Position numbers and translations under genes: made by a program
Shown here: positions 42,894 to 55,739 of the stretch, one piece after another
Layout of the letters: each line of letters opens with the position of its first letter
Numbering within the stretch: position 1 is the first letter of the stretch
Assembly: GCF_018320785.1 (NCBI RefSeq)
Contig: NC_054877.1
Span: forward strand, 34,246,151-34,310,150
Length of the DNA stretch: 64,000 nt
From: Cheilinus undulatus
Lineage: Eukaryota > Chordata > Actinopteri > Labriformes > Labridae
Reading direction: 5' to 3'
The notes under the pieces: generated by a model
Told to the model about the DNA's origin: nothing
Database searches by the model: none
What the model saw: the letters and a program-made list of their open reading frames with translations, nothing else

Positions 42894-44279
42894 TACGGAA
42901 GAGGATTAGGGACACCCAAGGAGAAAATGATTTTGGGTAACTCGAGAATAAAGTCGAAATTTCAAGAATAAAGTTAAAATACAGTTTCAAGATTAAAGTC
43001 GTAATGATGAGAAAAAAGTCAAAACTTGCTGTTACAGTCTTAGACACTGTGTGTTTATGTGCTGAAGAGAAAGAATCTCAGTATAGTTTCACATTTTCAT
43101 CGAAGGCGTAAGGCATTTTGTGGAGGCAGTCAGGATTCTCTGTTATTGTCTTAAATACTCATACATTGACAGAAGAGACATAACAGTTCTCATCTCTTTT
43201 CCTCTTCCTCTCTGTCTGATCACCTGTAGAGATGCATATGATTTTATCATGATACTTGGGTCCCAATTCAATATCATGGCGATTTTAAATATTTTGCAAT
43301 ACAGTGAGTATTGCGATACTGTATATTGCGATCTATACCATTTTTTTCAACCGTTAAGCTGATTTAACATTAGTCTTACCCTCATGTTGCAGTATTTTAT
43401 TTTCATGTAGCACTTCTTGCAAACCTCACATGTCATGTCCGTGTCATTCGTGCCCTGCTTTCAGCCTAATGTCCTTGCCCTGGTGCTGCCATGTTTGTTG
43501 TACTAACTTTTTCCTGCTCTATTACGGTCACCTTTGACCTTTGCTAACCTCACTGGACAAATATTTTTCCACATATTTTTCCATTATTTTAGACTTCAGT
43601 TCATATTGGAATGAATTTGAAAAAAATCGATACTTGGTGGACGAGACGAGACGATATATCACCACACAAAATATTGCGATGCTATGCTGTATCGATTTTT
43701 TCTCCCACCCGTACTAAACAACGTCAACGACATTTCTGAAGCGAAGCATGGAGGTGCTGCATGAATGCAGCAATGACAACATATGGTGATTTTTATTTCT
43801 AAATTCCATACAAAAATCTAATGTACATGGTAGTGGTTTAAACATAAACTGTTATGGATCGGTTAACCGATCCTAACATCAAAGGTCTGTGCATCGGTCT
43901 GTGGAGCCTTGGATCGGTAAAGATGTAGCATGAATCAGTCTTTATACTGATTTTAACATTAGAGATCGGTTCACTGAGCCTCTGCTGCTTGTTATCAGAG
44001 CTCTTTCCTCTAGCTCTGGGTCAGCATCTCTAATCTCGAGCCACCCATGGTGACCTTACCTTAGAACAAGAATTGCATTAGCTATAGGTGCTCTATAGGT
44101 AACTAGATGTTTTTCACTGGTCATCGCCGAAGGAGTGATACTGAGAAATGTCTGCTCGTCTGTATCGTTTGGAGAATGAGATGTAGTATAACGGCATCAC
44201 ATAAATCTCACCTGTAGGGATGGCAGAGCTAAATTTTAGCAAAGATTCTAATGCTAAATGTAGCACAAACAGACCTGAA

Positions 44280-44318
<39 letters not shown>

Positions 44319-45427
44319 CTTTACTTGTAGAGCACCTTTAAAAACAGAGGTTTACAAAGTGCTTTGACAATAAGCAGAATCACAGTTACAACAAAGCACC
44401 AAACACAAATAAACACTCTTCGTAGTTAAAACTCGGGAACTCTCCAGTCATCACCATAACCACAGCCCATTTTATTCACAGGCGTTACAACTGTAATGTG
44501 CTACTGAGAGTGACTGATTGGGTGACATAATTAATACGCCTGAGCCCACTGATGTGATATTAAACAGAGGATTTTACTGAGCTAGAGATCATTTGATCTC
44601 TCCAGAAAACATGAGAGGTGTAGGTATAGAGAGCAGAGATAACAAGGTTTAAGCAACATGTTGACCAAATATTCACATTAAGAGTAATTATGAAAATTTG
44701 ATATAAAGTTTTTACTGTCATCAGGATTAATAAAACCAGGGAAGTAACAATTACAGAAGAACAAAGATTTATGTACAAGTAAAAACTTATTTTAATATTT
44801 ATCTCCAAACTAATTCTCAAAGTGAGACATCAGAGCAGCTGTGTGTGATAAAAACTTCATTTCTTAAACAGAATTTCATAATGTTTACACAGAAGGCCTG
44901 GGATTTAGTCTATCTGATAAATGAGCTCAAAGACACTTAGACTATTGTGAAAATATCTTGTTTGCCCATTTTTTCTCATCTTTGTTGAGATAAAGGTTAT
45001 TTTGATCCCATTATCGATTTGTACTGATTTGTACTTTGGTATTTTAATGAATCGTCAGTGAATGAATTGTCTGTGAATCAAGATTTGATCAAAAAGGTCT
45101 TAGGGAAGAGAGATTCACACCCCTAGTACATCGTGTACATTGCATTTTGCAGGTGAAATTTTCACACACAGTACTGTTAACTAGAGTTTCCAACTGAAAC
45201 ACGTGCCAAAGTGTTCCTTTTTTAAAACATTTTGTCATTTGCAGCAAACTGTCCATGATCAATTTTTCGTGTCATTTTGACTTTGATCTCAGCATTGTAT
45301 TTTAACTTTATTCTCTAGCCTCAACTTTATTCTTGAAATTCGGACTTTATTCTTGTCATTTTGACTTTAATCTTGACTTGCTCATTATTTTATTCCCCTT
45401 CACTGGTGTCCCTAATCCTCTTCCGTA
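42894..45427. mobile_element. DNA transposon of 2.5 kb with inverted ends, no transposase seen
   Basis: Ends 'tacggaagaggattaggg' and its complement, followed by subterminal 'agaataaagtcgaaat' type runs in both orientations (42950-43020 and 45290-45380). The end and run types resemble the 574-bp element at 14580-15153, so they look related. The interior holds a hAT-like stretch with 'tattgcgata' words (43240-43700), an AAT microsatellite and no recognised protein. Confidence 0.65.
44280..44318 (+). repeat. (AAT)n microsatellite
   Basis: About 13 AAT units followed by 'actttacttgtagagcacc', the usual partner of such tracts at LINE or SINE 3' ends in fishes. Confidence 0.85.
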
Positions 45428-46760
45428 ATACATTACTCCAAAAGTTTTGTATTTCTATTTTGCTAATTTCATTTTACATTAAAATCAGGAGCTAGCATTC
45501 ACCACTGCTTAGATTAATGTTTTGCATCTAGCTATTTTATTTCTCCACTTATATTATTTAATATGTAATACACTACAAATTGTAACAAGCATGGCAGGAA
45601 AATGCCACAAGATGGAACAATACACTACTGTTAGATATAGCGTCACTTCTTTTGTTGGACAAAAGGACAAGAGAGGAGTAAGTTCAGTTCTAGGCTCAAA
45701 CTTTAATCCAATGACCATGTGTAAGGTAAATACTCGGCCGAGTGTCTCCTTCTCTTGTCATGCAGGATCAAGGAAGAGAGACGATTTCCGGATGTGTGTA
45801 ACATTTATCTTCACAGAGAAGGAGGAGCTCTGTCAGCGCAGTATTCTCTATCCGCCCCCTCCTTCTTGGGTGCAGAGGAGAGAGAGTAACACTCACGGAG
45901 CTGCTGAAAATAGTACAAACATAACTATATGGCAAAATACTATGTGTACGTTAATGTAAACGTATGTGACCTTCTGTGTCATGGCCTATCTGTTTATCAA
46001 ATGTACAGACAGTTTACCAAACTGTCTGGATCCTTGTGACCATTATTTCTAGGCAAAGACACTGCTTTATCAATGCATTGTGTGTCAACCTTAGCAATAT
46101 TTTACAGTACACTGTAGTGTAGCTGCATTGTCTGCACTGTCTATAGTTACATCTCAGCTGACACCAGTTTCTGGACTCCTTTATGCAGCGTTACACTACT
46201 TTATAACAAGTCCTACCCAACTTTACCTAACAAGACACCAAACCACCCATATCAAGGCTGATGCAAAAAAAAATGGTGCAAAATGGTATACAAATTAGTG
46301 CTTGACTGATAAATCAGCCAGCCAATTAATTGGTTCATTATATCCTATCAAATGTAATTGTTATCGGCCAAAGTGCAGAGAATATGACTTGGTTGATCTT
46401 AGACATGATGACTGTGCTCTGTTTTTTATCCAGTAGAGGGCACTACAACTCTTTTCATGTCACATGCTTCATTTTACCTCCTTTCGGCAGAGTGAGCTAG
46501 GGCCCAGTGCAGCTTGGCTGAGCATCAAACTTGTTGGAGAGAACAGTTTGCCTCAGTGGTAAGTGTGAAATAAAAAATAATGCCATAAGGTTCCTGTTTC
46601 AGTTGACCCCACTTGACTATGGGTCATGTGTGCCTCATTGTGTCAGTCACCCTTTTGTTAGTAAGCTGAAGTTATGATAACCTAGCTTAACATTTTTCAG
46701 CTATAAACTTAACCGACACAGTGAACGTAATGGTGCAGTATCTCACAGTAGTTTTATCCT
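45428..46760. other. No gene recognised
   Basis: An open frame at 45522-45959 has no domain that I know and no splice context. Otherwise AT-rich unique-looking DNA. Confidence 0.4.
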
Positions 46761-46761
46761 C

Positions 46762-47110
46762 AGGCTGCATAGCGGCGCAGGGGTTAGCACTGTTGCTTCA
46801 CAGCAAGAAGGTCCCTGGTTCACCTCCTGGTCAGGGCCTTTCTGTGCGGAGTTTACATGTTCTCTCCAAGTACTCCAGCTTCCTCCCACCACCAAAAACA
46901 TGCTTTTTAGGTTAATTAATCACTCTAAATTGGCTGTAGGTGTATGAGCGTGCCTGGTTGTTTGTCTCTATATGTCAGCCTGCGATTGACTGGCAACCAG
47001 TCCAGGGTGTACCCTGCCTCTCGCCCAATGACAGCTGGGATAGACTCCAGCCCCTCAGCAACCCCAAATGGGATAAGTGGTGTAGAAAATGGATTGATGG
47101 ATGGAATATT
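46762..47110 (+). mobile_element. tRNA-derived SINE, V-SINE-like
   Basis: The head 'ggcgcaggggttagcac' and 'tccctggttcacctcctgg' are A- and B-box-like. The body has 'ctttctgtgcggagtttaca', 'cagggtgtaccctgcctctc' and 'gctgggatagactccagcc', and it ends 'aatggattgatggatgg'. This is a very common fish repeat type. Confidence 0.75.
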
Positions 47111-48099
47111 ACGCTCATTCAGGCAGTGGCATGCTGCCACCCAAGACCAAAGGAAATTCAGGCGATTAGAGTGACGACCAGCGGGGGTAAATTAAAATTG
47201 AATTGAATTTATATCTTTATAACACGTGTTTGACTACATTCCAAGAAATCAGAAGCGGCTATCTGTTTTATTTATGAATTGGTAAAAAAAAAAAAAATGT
47301 GTGCAAAAACGTAATTGGCCGATATATTGGTAACATGAACTTTTTCCTCGTATTAGTACAGCATCTGCCCCAAAAATCCATTCCAGTCGAGCTCTAGTAC
47401 AAATCAAGACAGTTAATGTTCCTGTTTTATTTTTGATGCTCTCAAGCCATTTCAGTCGTCTCCAAACCCCCTACTGTAACAGATCAATATTCAACATAGT
47501 GACTAAGTAACTTCTAGCTAGACATACAACACAGAAAATTATCATTACTTCACACTTTCTTCTCTTTGTCCACTAGTGGGCTCCAAACACCAAGAAAGTG
47601 GCCTTAATAATGTCTGATTAACCTGCAGATCAAAACAGGATTCAATTAGAATATCAGTGGCTGTTTCCTGGATCTCACATCTAACCGTTTTGTCTGCCCA
47701 CCCTCACATGAACTTGTCGCACACCACTACTGATTGCACATGTACATTTGCTGCAAAATAGAAAACATAGGCAGTTTAATACACTGTTAAGTCAGCACCA
47801 GTTAAACCCTGATACCCACTCTGTGTGTCAGACCAAATAAAGTCACATTTTTTAATTTGAGGCCTGCAACATGTTCTATGAAAGCTGGCACTGGAGTATG
47901 TTTATGCGCTGTGTTACATTACCTTTTCTTCTAACAACACTCTGTAAGCGTCTAGGAATTGAAAGCCATGACTGCTTAAGTATTGACAGTGTAACTATTG
48001 GGAGATTTGTGGTGTGCTCAAACAACACCTGAAACATTCCAAAGGTAAACAGGTTAATAGGTGATAGTACCATGATTGGGTGTAAAAGTAGCCACCCTG

Positions 48100-50330
48100 A
48101 AAGGCACATGTCAGATCAGGTACATGTGGGAGCATGTGGTGTTTCATCACTTGGCCACATCTGCCTTGGCCTAGTTCTGCTCAAGCCTCTTGATGGCCTG
48201 CCAGGCCCCAGCCCCATTTCCACAGGTATCCTCCTAGCTGACCCCTCCATGACTCACACAGCCGCCCTAAAGATCTGGTCCAGCCCATTGGGTCCCAGTA
48301 TGTGATTAGCTGTGTTCAGACCTGGGAAAGTGCACCAGGTACCTTTAGAAGCAAAGCTGCTGCTCCCATATCCAGTAGCTGATATCTCCTATCCGAAGAG
48401 ATAGGAAGTATCAGCGAAGAGAAGTCATCACAGAAGAGTCCAGCCAGTGTCTCTGACCATGAGTCAGCATCCAAATCTCTGGCTGATCTCATCCTTGCAG
48501 TCGATTGATTACACTGCCAAGGTACAGTAGGTGAACTGCCCCACAACTTCTACGTTCTTACCATCTACAGACACTGATTTGATGGCAGCAAACCCTCTTG
48601 ATTCCAGGGCATTGCCAAATGCCTGGGCCTTTGTTTTGGACCAAAGTCCAGTTCAGTGATCTGGGTATCGCTACAAACAAATAACATCTAATTGCCCATG
48701 TTACCCACCACATTATCCAGTCCATACAGGTAGTGAAGAGCGTAGGGGCTTAGATGTACCCAGGATGACCGATGTCCAATCTGATACATCTAGATTCAGC
48801 CTCCCAGGGGCACTTCAGCCACAAATTTTAGGGTCACTAGTTAAGAATTTGGCATTCCTGAAAAACCCTGCAGTCCCTGAGCAGCCTCTAGCATCTGCCT
48901 ACAAGTACATGGTCAATCTCCTTCTTCGTGACACCATCATTGACATACTAAGTCCAGCGCCACAAATCAAGGCTCTGAAACCACACTCCAGCAATCCTTA
49001 AGCTCTGACTGCAGGCAAACTCCAGAGCATTCAGGAGCTTTCATCTCGTTGTCCAGAGCTGTATGGACCAACGCATGCCTTGTAAATCTCCCTGCCAGTG
49101 CCAGTGGTAGCACTGAAGTCCCCAAGAACGACCGAAGCATGTACTCCTGGGGACCGAATCCACCACTTAGGCCGGCCACACACTACACAATTTTTTAAAT
49201 CTGGAACGATTTTTAAACTGTGAGAGACCACAGACTTCAGGATAATTTCCAAAGATTTTTCCTCTTTAATCCTCTGAAAGCACACAGTGGACGACTCAGT
49301 CAGACTGTCAGATCACTGGAGACTACACACCTGCCGACCTGCCTACGACCTTGCGTGATCACATGACTTCAGAAAACAAAACAAAACATGGATGTCTGTC
49401 GATACCGTCTTGCTGTGTCTCCACAGTAGGCTGTCCTGGCATGTGTTACAGGTGAAGCAAAAATCATAATACAAAGGAAAGACTCATGGCTGAAATTAAG
49501 TTAAAGTTGTGTTCATGGTTGTGAGTGGTGAAAGTACATATGATCTGGCTGTGACACTAGCTGGGATTTTGGAGGCTACGACGCGATTTGGAGCAGTAAA
49601 ACAATTGTGTTGACACCACACACACGCAGGCTACTCAGACAAACAGTCGTTTGCGACAAGGCTCCTCTCGGGATACGCCCCCATGATCGTCAGGGGAGGC
49701 AAATCTTGCCCCAAATCGGGCTTAAAATCCTGTAGTGTGTGGCCAGCCTTAGGGTAGTCTGGTGTCAAATGCTTTTTTTTCAGAGAGTCCACTCACCCCT
49801 GTTGGTGAAAAGACAGCGACGAATGAGACTGAGCTCAATGAATGGTCCAGTGTGGTGCGCAGTAAATGCTGATTGACAGGCCTTACCTCCGATTTCAAGG
49901 GGCCAGTCACCCTTTGGTGTGTCATCCATCAGCGCAGCCAGACCAGAATTAGATGTATCCACCCACACTAGACTTAGCAGTGCCAGGGTCGGACAAGGCA
50001 GCAACAGCAATCCCAAGCCGAATTCCCTTGACATCGCAAGAGTCCTCCTGAAGAGAGGTTACAGTCCAGGTGCTGACAAAGAAGGGCTGCCTTGACTTGA
50101 GTCGAAACAGTTGCTAAATCAGTCAACAACACCTCAACACCACCAGCAACGTTCAACCAACCTGAACGCTTGTTGGACCGGGATTCCCATCTCATCCGAC
50201 AGAGAGGGTCCCAAGGTCTTCACCTCTCTGCCTTCATGTGACGTGCAGCGCGTCTAACGGCTGCAGCATCAGGAGTACCAACCCTACCCAGATCTTTCAT
50301 TCATAGGTGTTTACGTACAATGTCGTTCAA
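48100..50330 (-). mobile_element. Non-LTR retrotransposon fragment, endonuclease part
   Basis: Minus-strand frames hold an AP-endonuclease-like region: VVLGDFSATTGTGREIYKA, then GSWFQSLDL and KKEIDHVLV. Broken by stops and by a MITE at 49170-49748. The clade is not settled. No ORF is intact. Confidence 0.65.
49170..49748. mobile_element. PIF/Harbinger-type MITE nested in the LINE
   Basis: 579 bp, inverted ends GGCCGGCCACACACTACA and GGCTGGCCACACACTACA (complement of the right end), flanked by the 3-bp target repeat TTA (49167-49169, 49749-49751). It interrupts the LINE endonuclease region, so it is younger than the LINE. Confidence 0.8.
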
Positions 50331-51300
50331 GTGTGTGGGGGTGCGAACTAGGCCCTGGGGCTCTGGAGGCAGCCTTTCAGCTGCATAAGCAACTACCGTA
50401 AACCACATTTTTTTTGCGTGAATTTAGATTGACCTAAAACTGGATGGCAGATCAAATGAGAAACACAAGACTGCAAATGATTAAAATTCTCTGAAAAAGT
50501 GCTACAGAGCACATTTACTGTTCTGTCAGATGTAAATTATTTATAACAATGAAAAATTCAATTAACCACATTTTATTTTTTGACATTTTAAGCACATTAT
50601 TTTGTCCTCTATGTAATACTGAGTATCTGAAATGCTGGATGGTAATATGGAAAATAATTCTAGAGTTTAGATGTAATCCGAGCTCCACAGAGGTGAATAT
50701 TTGACCTTATGAGTAAATGAAAAAAACCCTATTGATCAGGTGTCTAATAATGGGTATAATCTCGGTTTGTACCTACCAGGCTCATTTCACCAGAGGAGAG
50801 GAAAAAGCAGGACATCCAGTGAGACAATGACGATTTACTTCAGAGCACACATATCAGATCCAGCCTGAGGGTCAGACTTTAAGGATCAGTGTGGCATATC
50901 AAACCGTTTATCAGGATCTTAAACTGGCTCCACAGGACTGCTGAGTACTATTAAAGCTTGTCTCCTCCTTTATAACAGATTGAACTGATATAACCTTCAG
51001 TTCCAGCAAAACATAACGTGACAAGATTACTACCCGAGGATGTAATGTAAGATAGTCTGCCCTCCTTGTGCCAAACATGAACAGTTAATTAACAAGATTA
51101 AAAATACATCTATAGAATAGCTAATGTCTGTTAAACCTTTATTTGTCCCAAATGTTCCATTTTTCCATGACATAGAACAAATGTACAAAAGAAGTATAAG
51201 CAGTCAGATTAGGACTCATGCAGAGGTTTTGAAACACCCTGTGTTGCTGTAAGCTAACATAAACCAGGCCAGTGCAGAGACCATTAAAGAGGCAGGTGTT
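50331..51300. other. Spacer with a candidate 5' non-coding exon
   Basis: About 50777-50900 on the minus strand could be an untranslated exon: it ends GAGCCTG before GTAGGTACA and resembles 55192-55320. The function is inferred only from this similarity. Confidence 0.3.
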
Positions 51301-51306
51301 CAAAGT

Positions 51307-51787
51307 AAAAGGGACATATTATGCAAAATAACTTTTCTAGGCTTTTCTATCAAAAATATGTGCCCCTGGCCAGTCCACAATCCCCCCAAGAATCAGAAAC
51401 ATCAATTCCCTCCTACCCTCTCTTTCTCCTCCTTTCGGAAAATTTGTGCTGAAACAAGCCGTTTTCAGATTTTCCCCTCATGATGTCATGTGTGGAGTTA
51501 GCACCACCCCCTGGTTCAGTTGGCCCTCCCCTCTTGGAAGAAAGTTTTAACCTCCTCTCCTGAGAGGAGGATCAGAAGAGCCACGTTAGAGGGGTGGGTT
51601 CAGACAGCTCAGTAACATTTAAAGCCACAGACACAGAACAGCTTGTTTTGGGCAGGATTTGGGGTTTTACACATGCACAAATTCAAAACTGGAGTGTTTT
51701 TTTAGCAGCAAACTTCACAGGCATGTTTTGGGGACCTCTGAGACCGATATAAACTTGTCTTAAAGGGGTAAAATATGTGACCTTTAA
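51307..51787. mobile_element. MITE family 1, third copy
   Basis: Starts 'aaaagggacatattatgc' and ends 'gtaaaatatgtgaccttt'. The interior matches 13529-13980, including 'agaccgatataaactt'. Confidence 0.75.
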
Positions 51788-52639
51788 AAAGAGCCACATG
51801 GAGCTTCAACTATAAGTAGATTAATCAAAAAGCTGATCGGAAAAAAATAATTGCACAATATGTTGATGAATAATTCATTTAAATTTATTGTTTAGACATT
51901 TTTTTAAGGAAATTGTAAAATATTTGCTGGTTCTAGCTTATTAAATCTAAAATCTAAGCTGTTAGTTTTTTTCCTGGTCATTTACTAAAGTCTCAGTGTG
52001 AGTTTCATCAGGCAAATTCCCCATCTTGTAAAGCTCCAATTCACATCATTTGTTTTATCAGACTGTACCACATTTCTTAATTAGATAAAGAGCAAAGAGC
52101 CACACTGAAAGATTTCCTTGATGGATAATATGGTTTTACTCATGGTGGTTTGGGTGGGTGGGGAGGCACTGCGCTAGAGCTAGAGCACTGGCTCCAAACT
52201 GCTATAGTAAGTGGGTTCTCATTTAATTCTCCAGAATTGAAAGTTGGACTTAATATGTCATATGTCATATGTAGTTTAGTGTGCAACAGTGCTTGAGGTT
52301 TGGCAGTGGTGTTGCTGTAGACAGTTATACTCAAAACATGCAGGTCAAACAGACTTAAAGCCCGCACCCCAACATCAATTTGACTTTGGAGCATCAAATG
52401 AGGAAACATAGATACTTTCCTGTTGCCTTTTTGGTAAAACCCAAAATAATTTTCTGTCTTGAGTTTGAAGAGGGCAGGAGACTTTCAGAGTTTAATTTTT
52501 TTTTGGCCTGTATGTGTAAATAAAAGTTAAGAAAGAAGTTCCTTTCTCATAGCCCTGCTAACACATACCAGCACTGTTGGAAAATTAGTTAGTTCTATTT
52601 ATTTTAATAGCAGTGGCGTAAAGTGCCATGGCGAAACAG

Positions 52640-53065
52640 AGTAGAGCGAAAACATCCTTTCTGTCACGGAAAGCTTTCAGTGATGCTCTCTGCGTTCGTT
52701 TGACTTAAGACACATTGTCCAGTTCAGACCAAACCGCCGCTGCGGCTAAGTCCAAGCTAATGACTCCACTAGTAGGTCTTGAATACAATCACTCACAACA
52801 ACTAACCCTTTCCCCCATAACTATCACACACTGATGCCAAAGCAGGTCGGCAGAAGAGGGAAGACATTGTTTTCTGTTGTGGAAGGCTACCGTGTTGCTC
52901 TCAGCACTTGTTTTAATAATGAAATGCTTTGAATTTCTGACAAAAGCACTGCTGTGGCAAAGTCAGAGCTAATCGCTCCACTAGCAGCCATTGTATCCAA
53001 GCATTCACACAACAAGTAACCCTTTACCTCTTCACTATCACAGAGTCATGCGGAAACAGGTCAGC
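52640..53065. repeat. Diverged 205-bp tandem duplication
   Basis: 52650-52855 and 52856-53060 share, in order, a 'cagcagaagag..aca' start, 'gctctc', 'ctgctgtggcaaagtc..gctaat', 'ctccactag', 'acaacaa.taacccttt' and 'actatcaca'. Coding content not recognised. Confidence 0.5.
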
Positions 53066-55060
53066 AGAAGAGTAAAAGGATCTTTGCCAACATAAAAAGC
53101 TTTTAGGGTTTTTTTATTCTTTATTTCATACAGAGATGTGGTCAAGTTCTGGTAAAAGGACGCAATGCTAACGCTATATCTGAGGTATTAAGAGAAGTGG
53201 AGGCAGCCATTAGAGGGCTTTCATTACAACTAAACCCAACTCTGTATGGTGTTACTGAAAGTAGCATCATTCACTCAGTCACCCAGTCAGTCAGTCACTA
53301 ATAAAAACAGACAGACCCATCTGTAGGGCTGACCTCAGTGGTCAGCCAATAAAAGTGATGATGATAAAATCACCACAAGAGTAGTAACAACATATGAGCA
53401 TTCACATTTCAAAGCACATTTTGCACAATTTAGTTCATTGTGCATAAAAAAATGATAATTTCCTAAAGCCTGTCTAAACAAGTGCATCATTAACTGACTT
53501 TTAAAATTCCCTGTGGTGCACAGAAATCCCTCATCCATCTGTGTGTTGCACCTGCATCTGGCATGTTATAGATGACCTCAGGTGAATAGTTATCATGTGA
53601 CATCAACTTCCAGCTGCCAGTTTTTTAAATTTCTAACAAAATTATTTATTTTTTTCTTATGGGGCAAAAACAGGTTTTATACATGCCCCTTCAAAATTGT
53701 ATTACAGATAGGTTCCACTTTTCCTAAGAATGTATTATCAACAGTAAGAGTATAATTGAATAATTTTAACTTACAGACAGCAGGTGAATTTGAATGAACA
53801 GAGTATATAATTACCTGTACTGTTGCAGTGCTGCAAAGAAACAAGATGAGCACCTGAAAATGCAGGCTTTTTTAACTCTGCAGGATCAGAATCCAGGAGA
53901 GCTGTTTATTTAAACGAGGAGGCTTGAAAATAGGACTCTTTGGTCAAAAGGTAACTGTACTGTCAGAAAAAGAAGCATCGCTATACTGGCACCCTCCAAC
54001 AGGCACAGGAGTCAGAGATCATCTACAAAGAAACACACATGGTGTACTTCTGTTACTTGAGCTCATGCTTTCAATCTCATTGACCATGATATTTAACATT
54101 TACATCTATCAACCGTCACTGACTTAAACACACAGCAATTAAAACACTTTAAACACACCTTGTAGCTAAACATTAAGAGTTCAGTGTGTACTTCTTGCTC
54201 TGACATAGATATCAAAACTTCACAGACTGTTTCCTTGTATGTTGCATGGCCAACACCTGAGGAGGTGAGTCATCCCCAACAGCCTCATCAGTCACACTGG
54301 GCCAGATCCACTAAAGGACTATGCTGCTGTTGAGTGAAAATAAGAGAAAAAGACACCATGCAATCCACAGAGGGTGACACATGCAAACAGCTATGCAAAG
54401 CACATAGCGTGGGTGCGTCTGTCTCGTTTGCAAGCATGTAAATGAGAGAGTATTCAAGCACTTGTTTATTACCAAAGATTCAAGATTCTGATCGACAAAG
54501 AATAAGCACAAAGATTAGCCCTTATTTAGTGCTTGCTATTTTTACACCATATCCACATAAAATGTTTACACTATTTGCATGAATTTTACCACAGCTGCTT
54601 CAAACGAAGTGGCTGACTGGCTGAGGCAGCAGGGTGAAGTTTTTCCTTGTATTCCTTGATTCATAACGCTGATGTGCTCGTGACCTATTGGCCAGCAGTT
54701 CGGTTATATAATTAAACTTAAGGGATTCTCTCAGCCACAGACTCCAGGGTATTAACCACATGTCATCAGTTTTGGCCATGCATGATTATAAGCATTAAAT
54801 GTAATCCACTGACCGATGAAAACTGCCTGATAATGACGGGGGTCACATCAGTAAGAAACACAAGATTAAAATTCTGTAGGATGTTCATAAACAACTACTA
54901 ATTCTCAATTTAGATCAGCATTATATTTTTGATCTTTTATAATTAAATTATTTAGAATAAGAAACTCAGTCTGAAGTAAATTTGTGGGACCTTTATGAGA
55001 ACATGTTTTTTCCCTCTGAATATCTAAAATGCTTGGCGATATTTTGGGTGAAATGTACCA
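53066..55060. other. No gene recognised
   Basis: About 2 kb of AT-rich DNA with only short chance frames on both strands. Confidence 0.4.
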
Positions 55061-55191
55061 AACTCTCAAGTACATAATTTGACCCCTGCATCTACTATGT
55101 CAATATTTGCAGCTCTGATCTGATGAAATATGACACCCTAACATTAAAAGTCAGTTGTATAATAATGGGTTAAATTGTTGTTTGCACATAC

Positions 55192-55320
55192 CATAGGAGA
55201 TGAAGAAGCAGGGCATCCAGTGAGACAATGAGGAAAGATTGGATCCAGCCTGGTGGCACAACTCTGTGCATCAATGTGCCATACTGAAGCGTTTATTAGC
55301 CTCTTCAACTCGCTCAGCTG
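55192..55320 (-). other. Candidate 5' non-coding exon
   Basis: Minus strand ends CTCCTATG before GTATGTGC, a good donor. It is similar to 50777-50900 ('gcatccagtgagacaatga', 'ccagcctg', 'gtgtg.catatc..accgttta'). It could be an alternative untranslated first exon of the galactosyltransferase at 41200-42483. Confidence 0.3.
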
Positions 55321-55670
55321 GGATAGTTAGTAATTTGAATTTGGTTCCCTTTTTCATACTGATGTGGCTTTCAGTATCAGTTACCAATACAATAGGCTTT
55401 TGTCTGTTGACCCATAATCAGAGTGGCAAGTATTAACATTTTTTCATGAAAAAATGTGTGTGTTTATATGTATAAAAGATAAAAAAGTAAAATCACCAGG
55501 CTGGTGATGCCACTTTTTAACCGTTTTCTCCCTCTTAAGTTCATAATCTTACATTCAAATAAAACAGCCAGTTTTGTACATCACAACTATCACCACAAGC
55601 TGAGAGACCAACAACTGTCCTGCCAACTAGCAGGAGAAAACAGAAAAGAGATGAAACAGCTTGTGGACTT

Positions 55671-55671
<1 letters not shown>

Positions 55672-55716
<45 letters not shown>
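55672..55716 (+). repeat. (AAT)n microsatellite
   Basis: About 15 units, followed by 'atcttgaatttatatagccc', a common end of fish retroposons. Confidence 0.85.
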
Positions 55717-55739
55717 TCTTGAATTTATATAGCCCCTTT

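Noticed and set aside
45522-45959. 145-codon plus-strand open frame
   Set aside because: No known motif, no splice or promoter context, mixed composition. Not supported as a gene.
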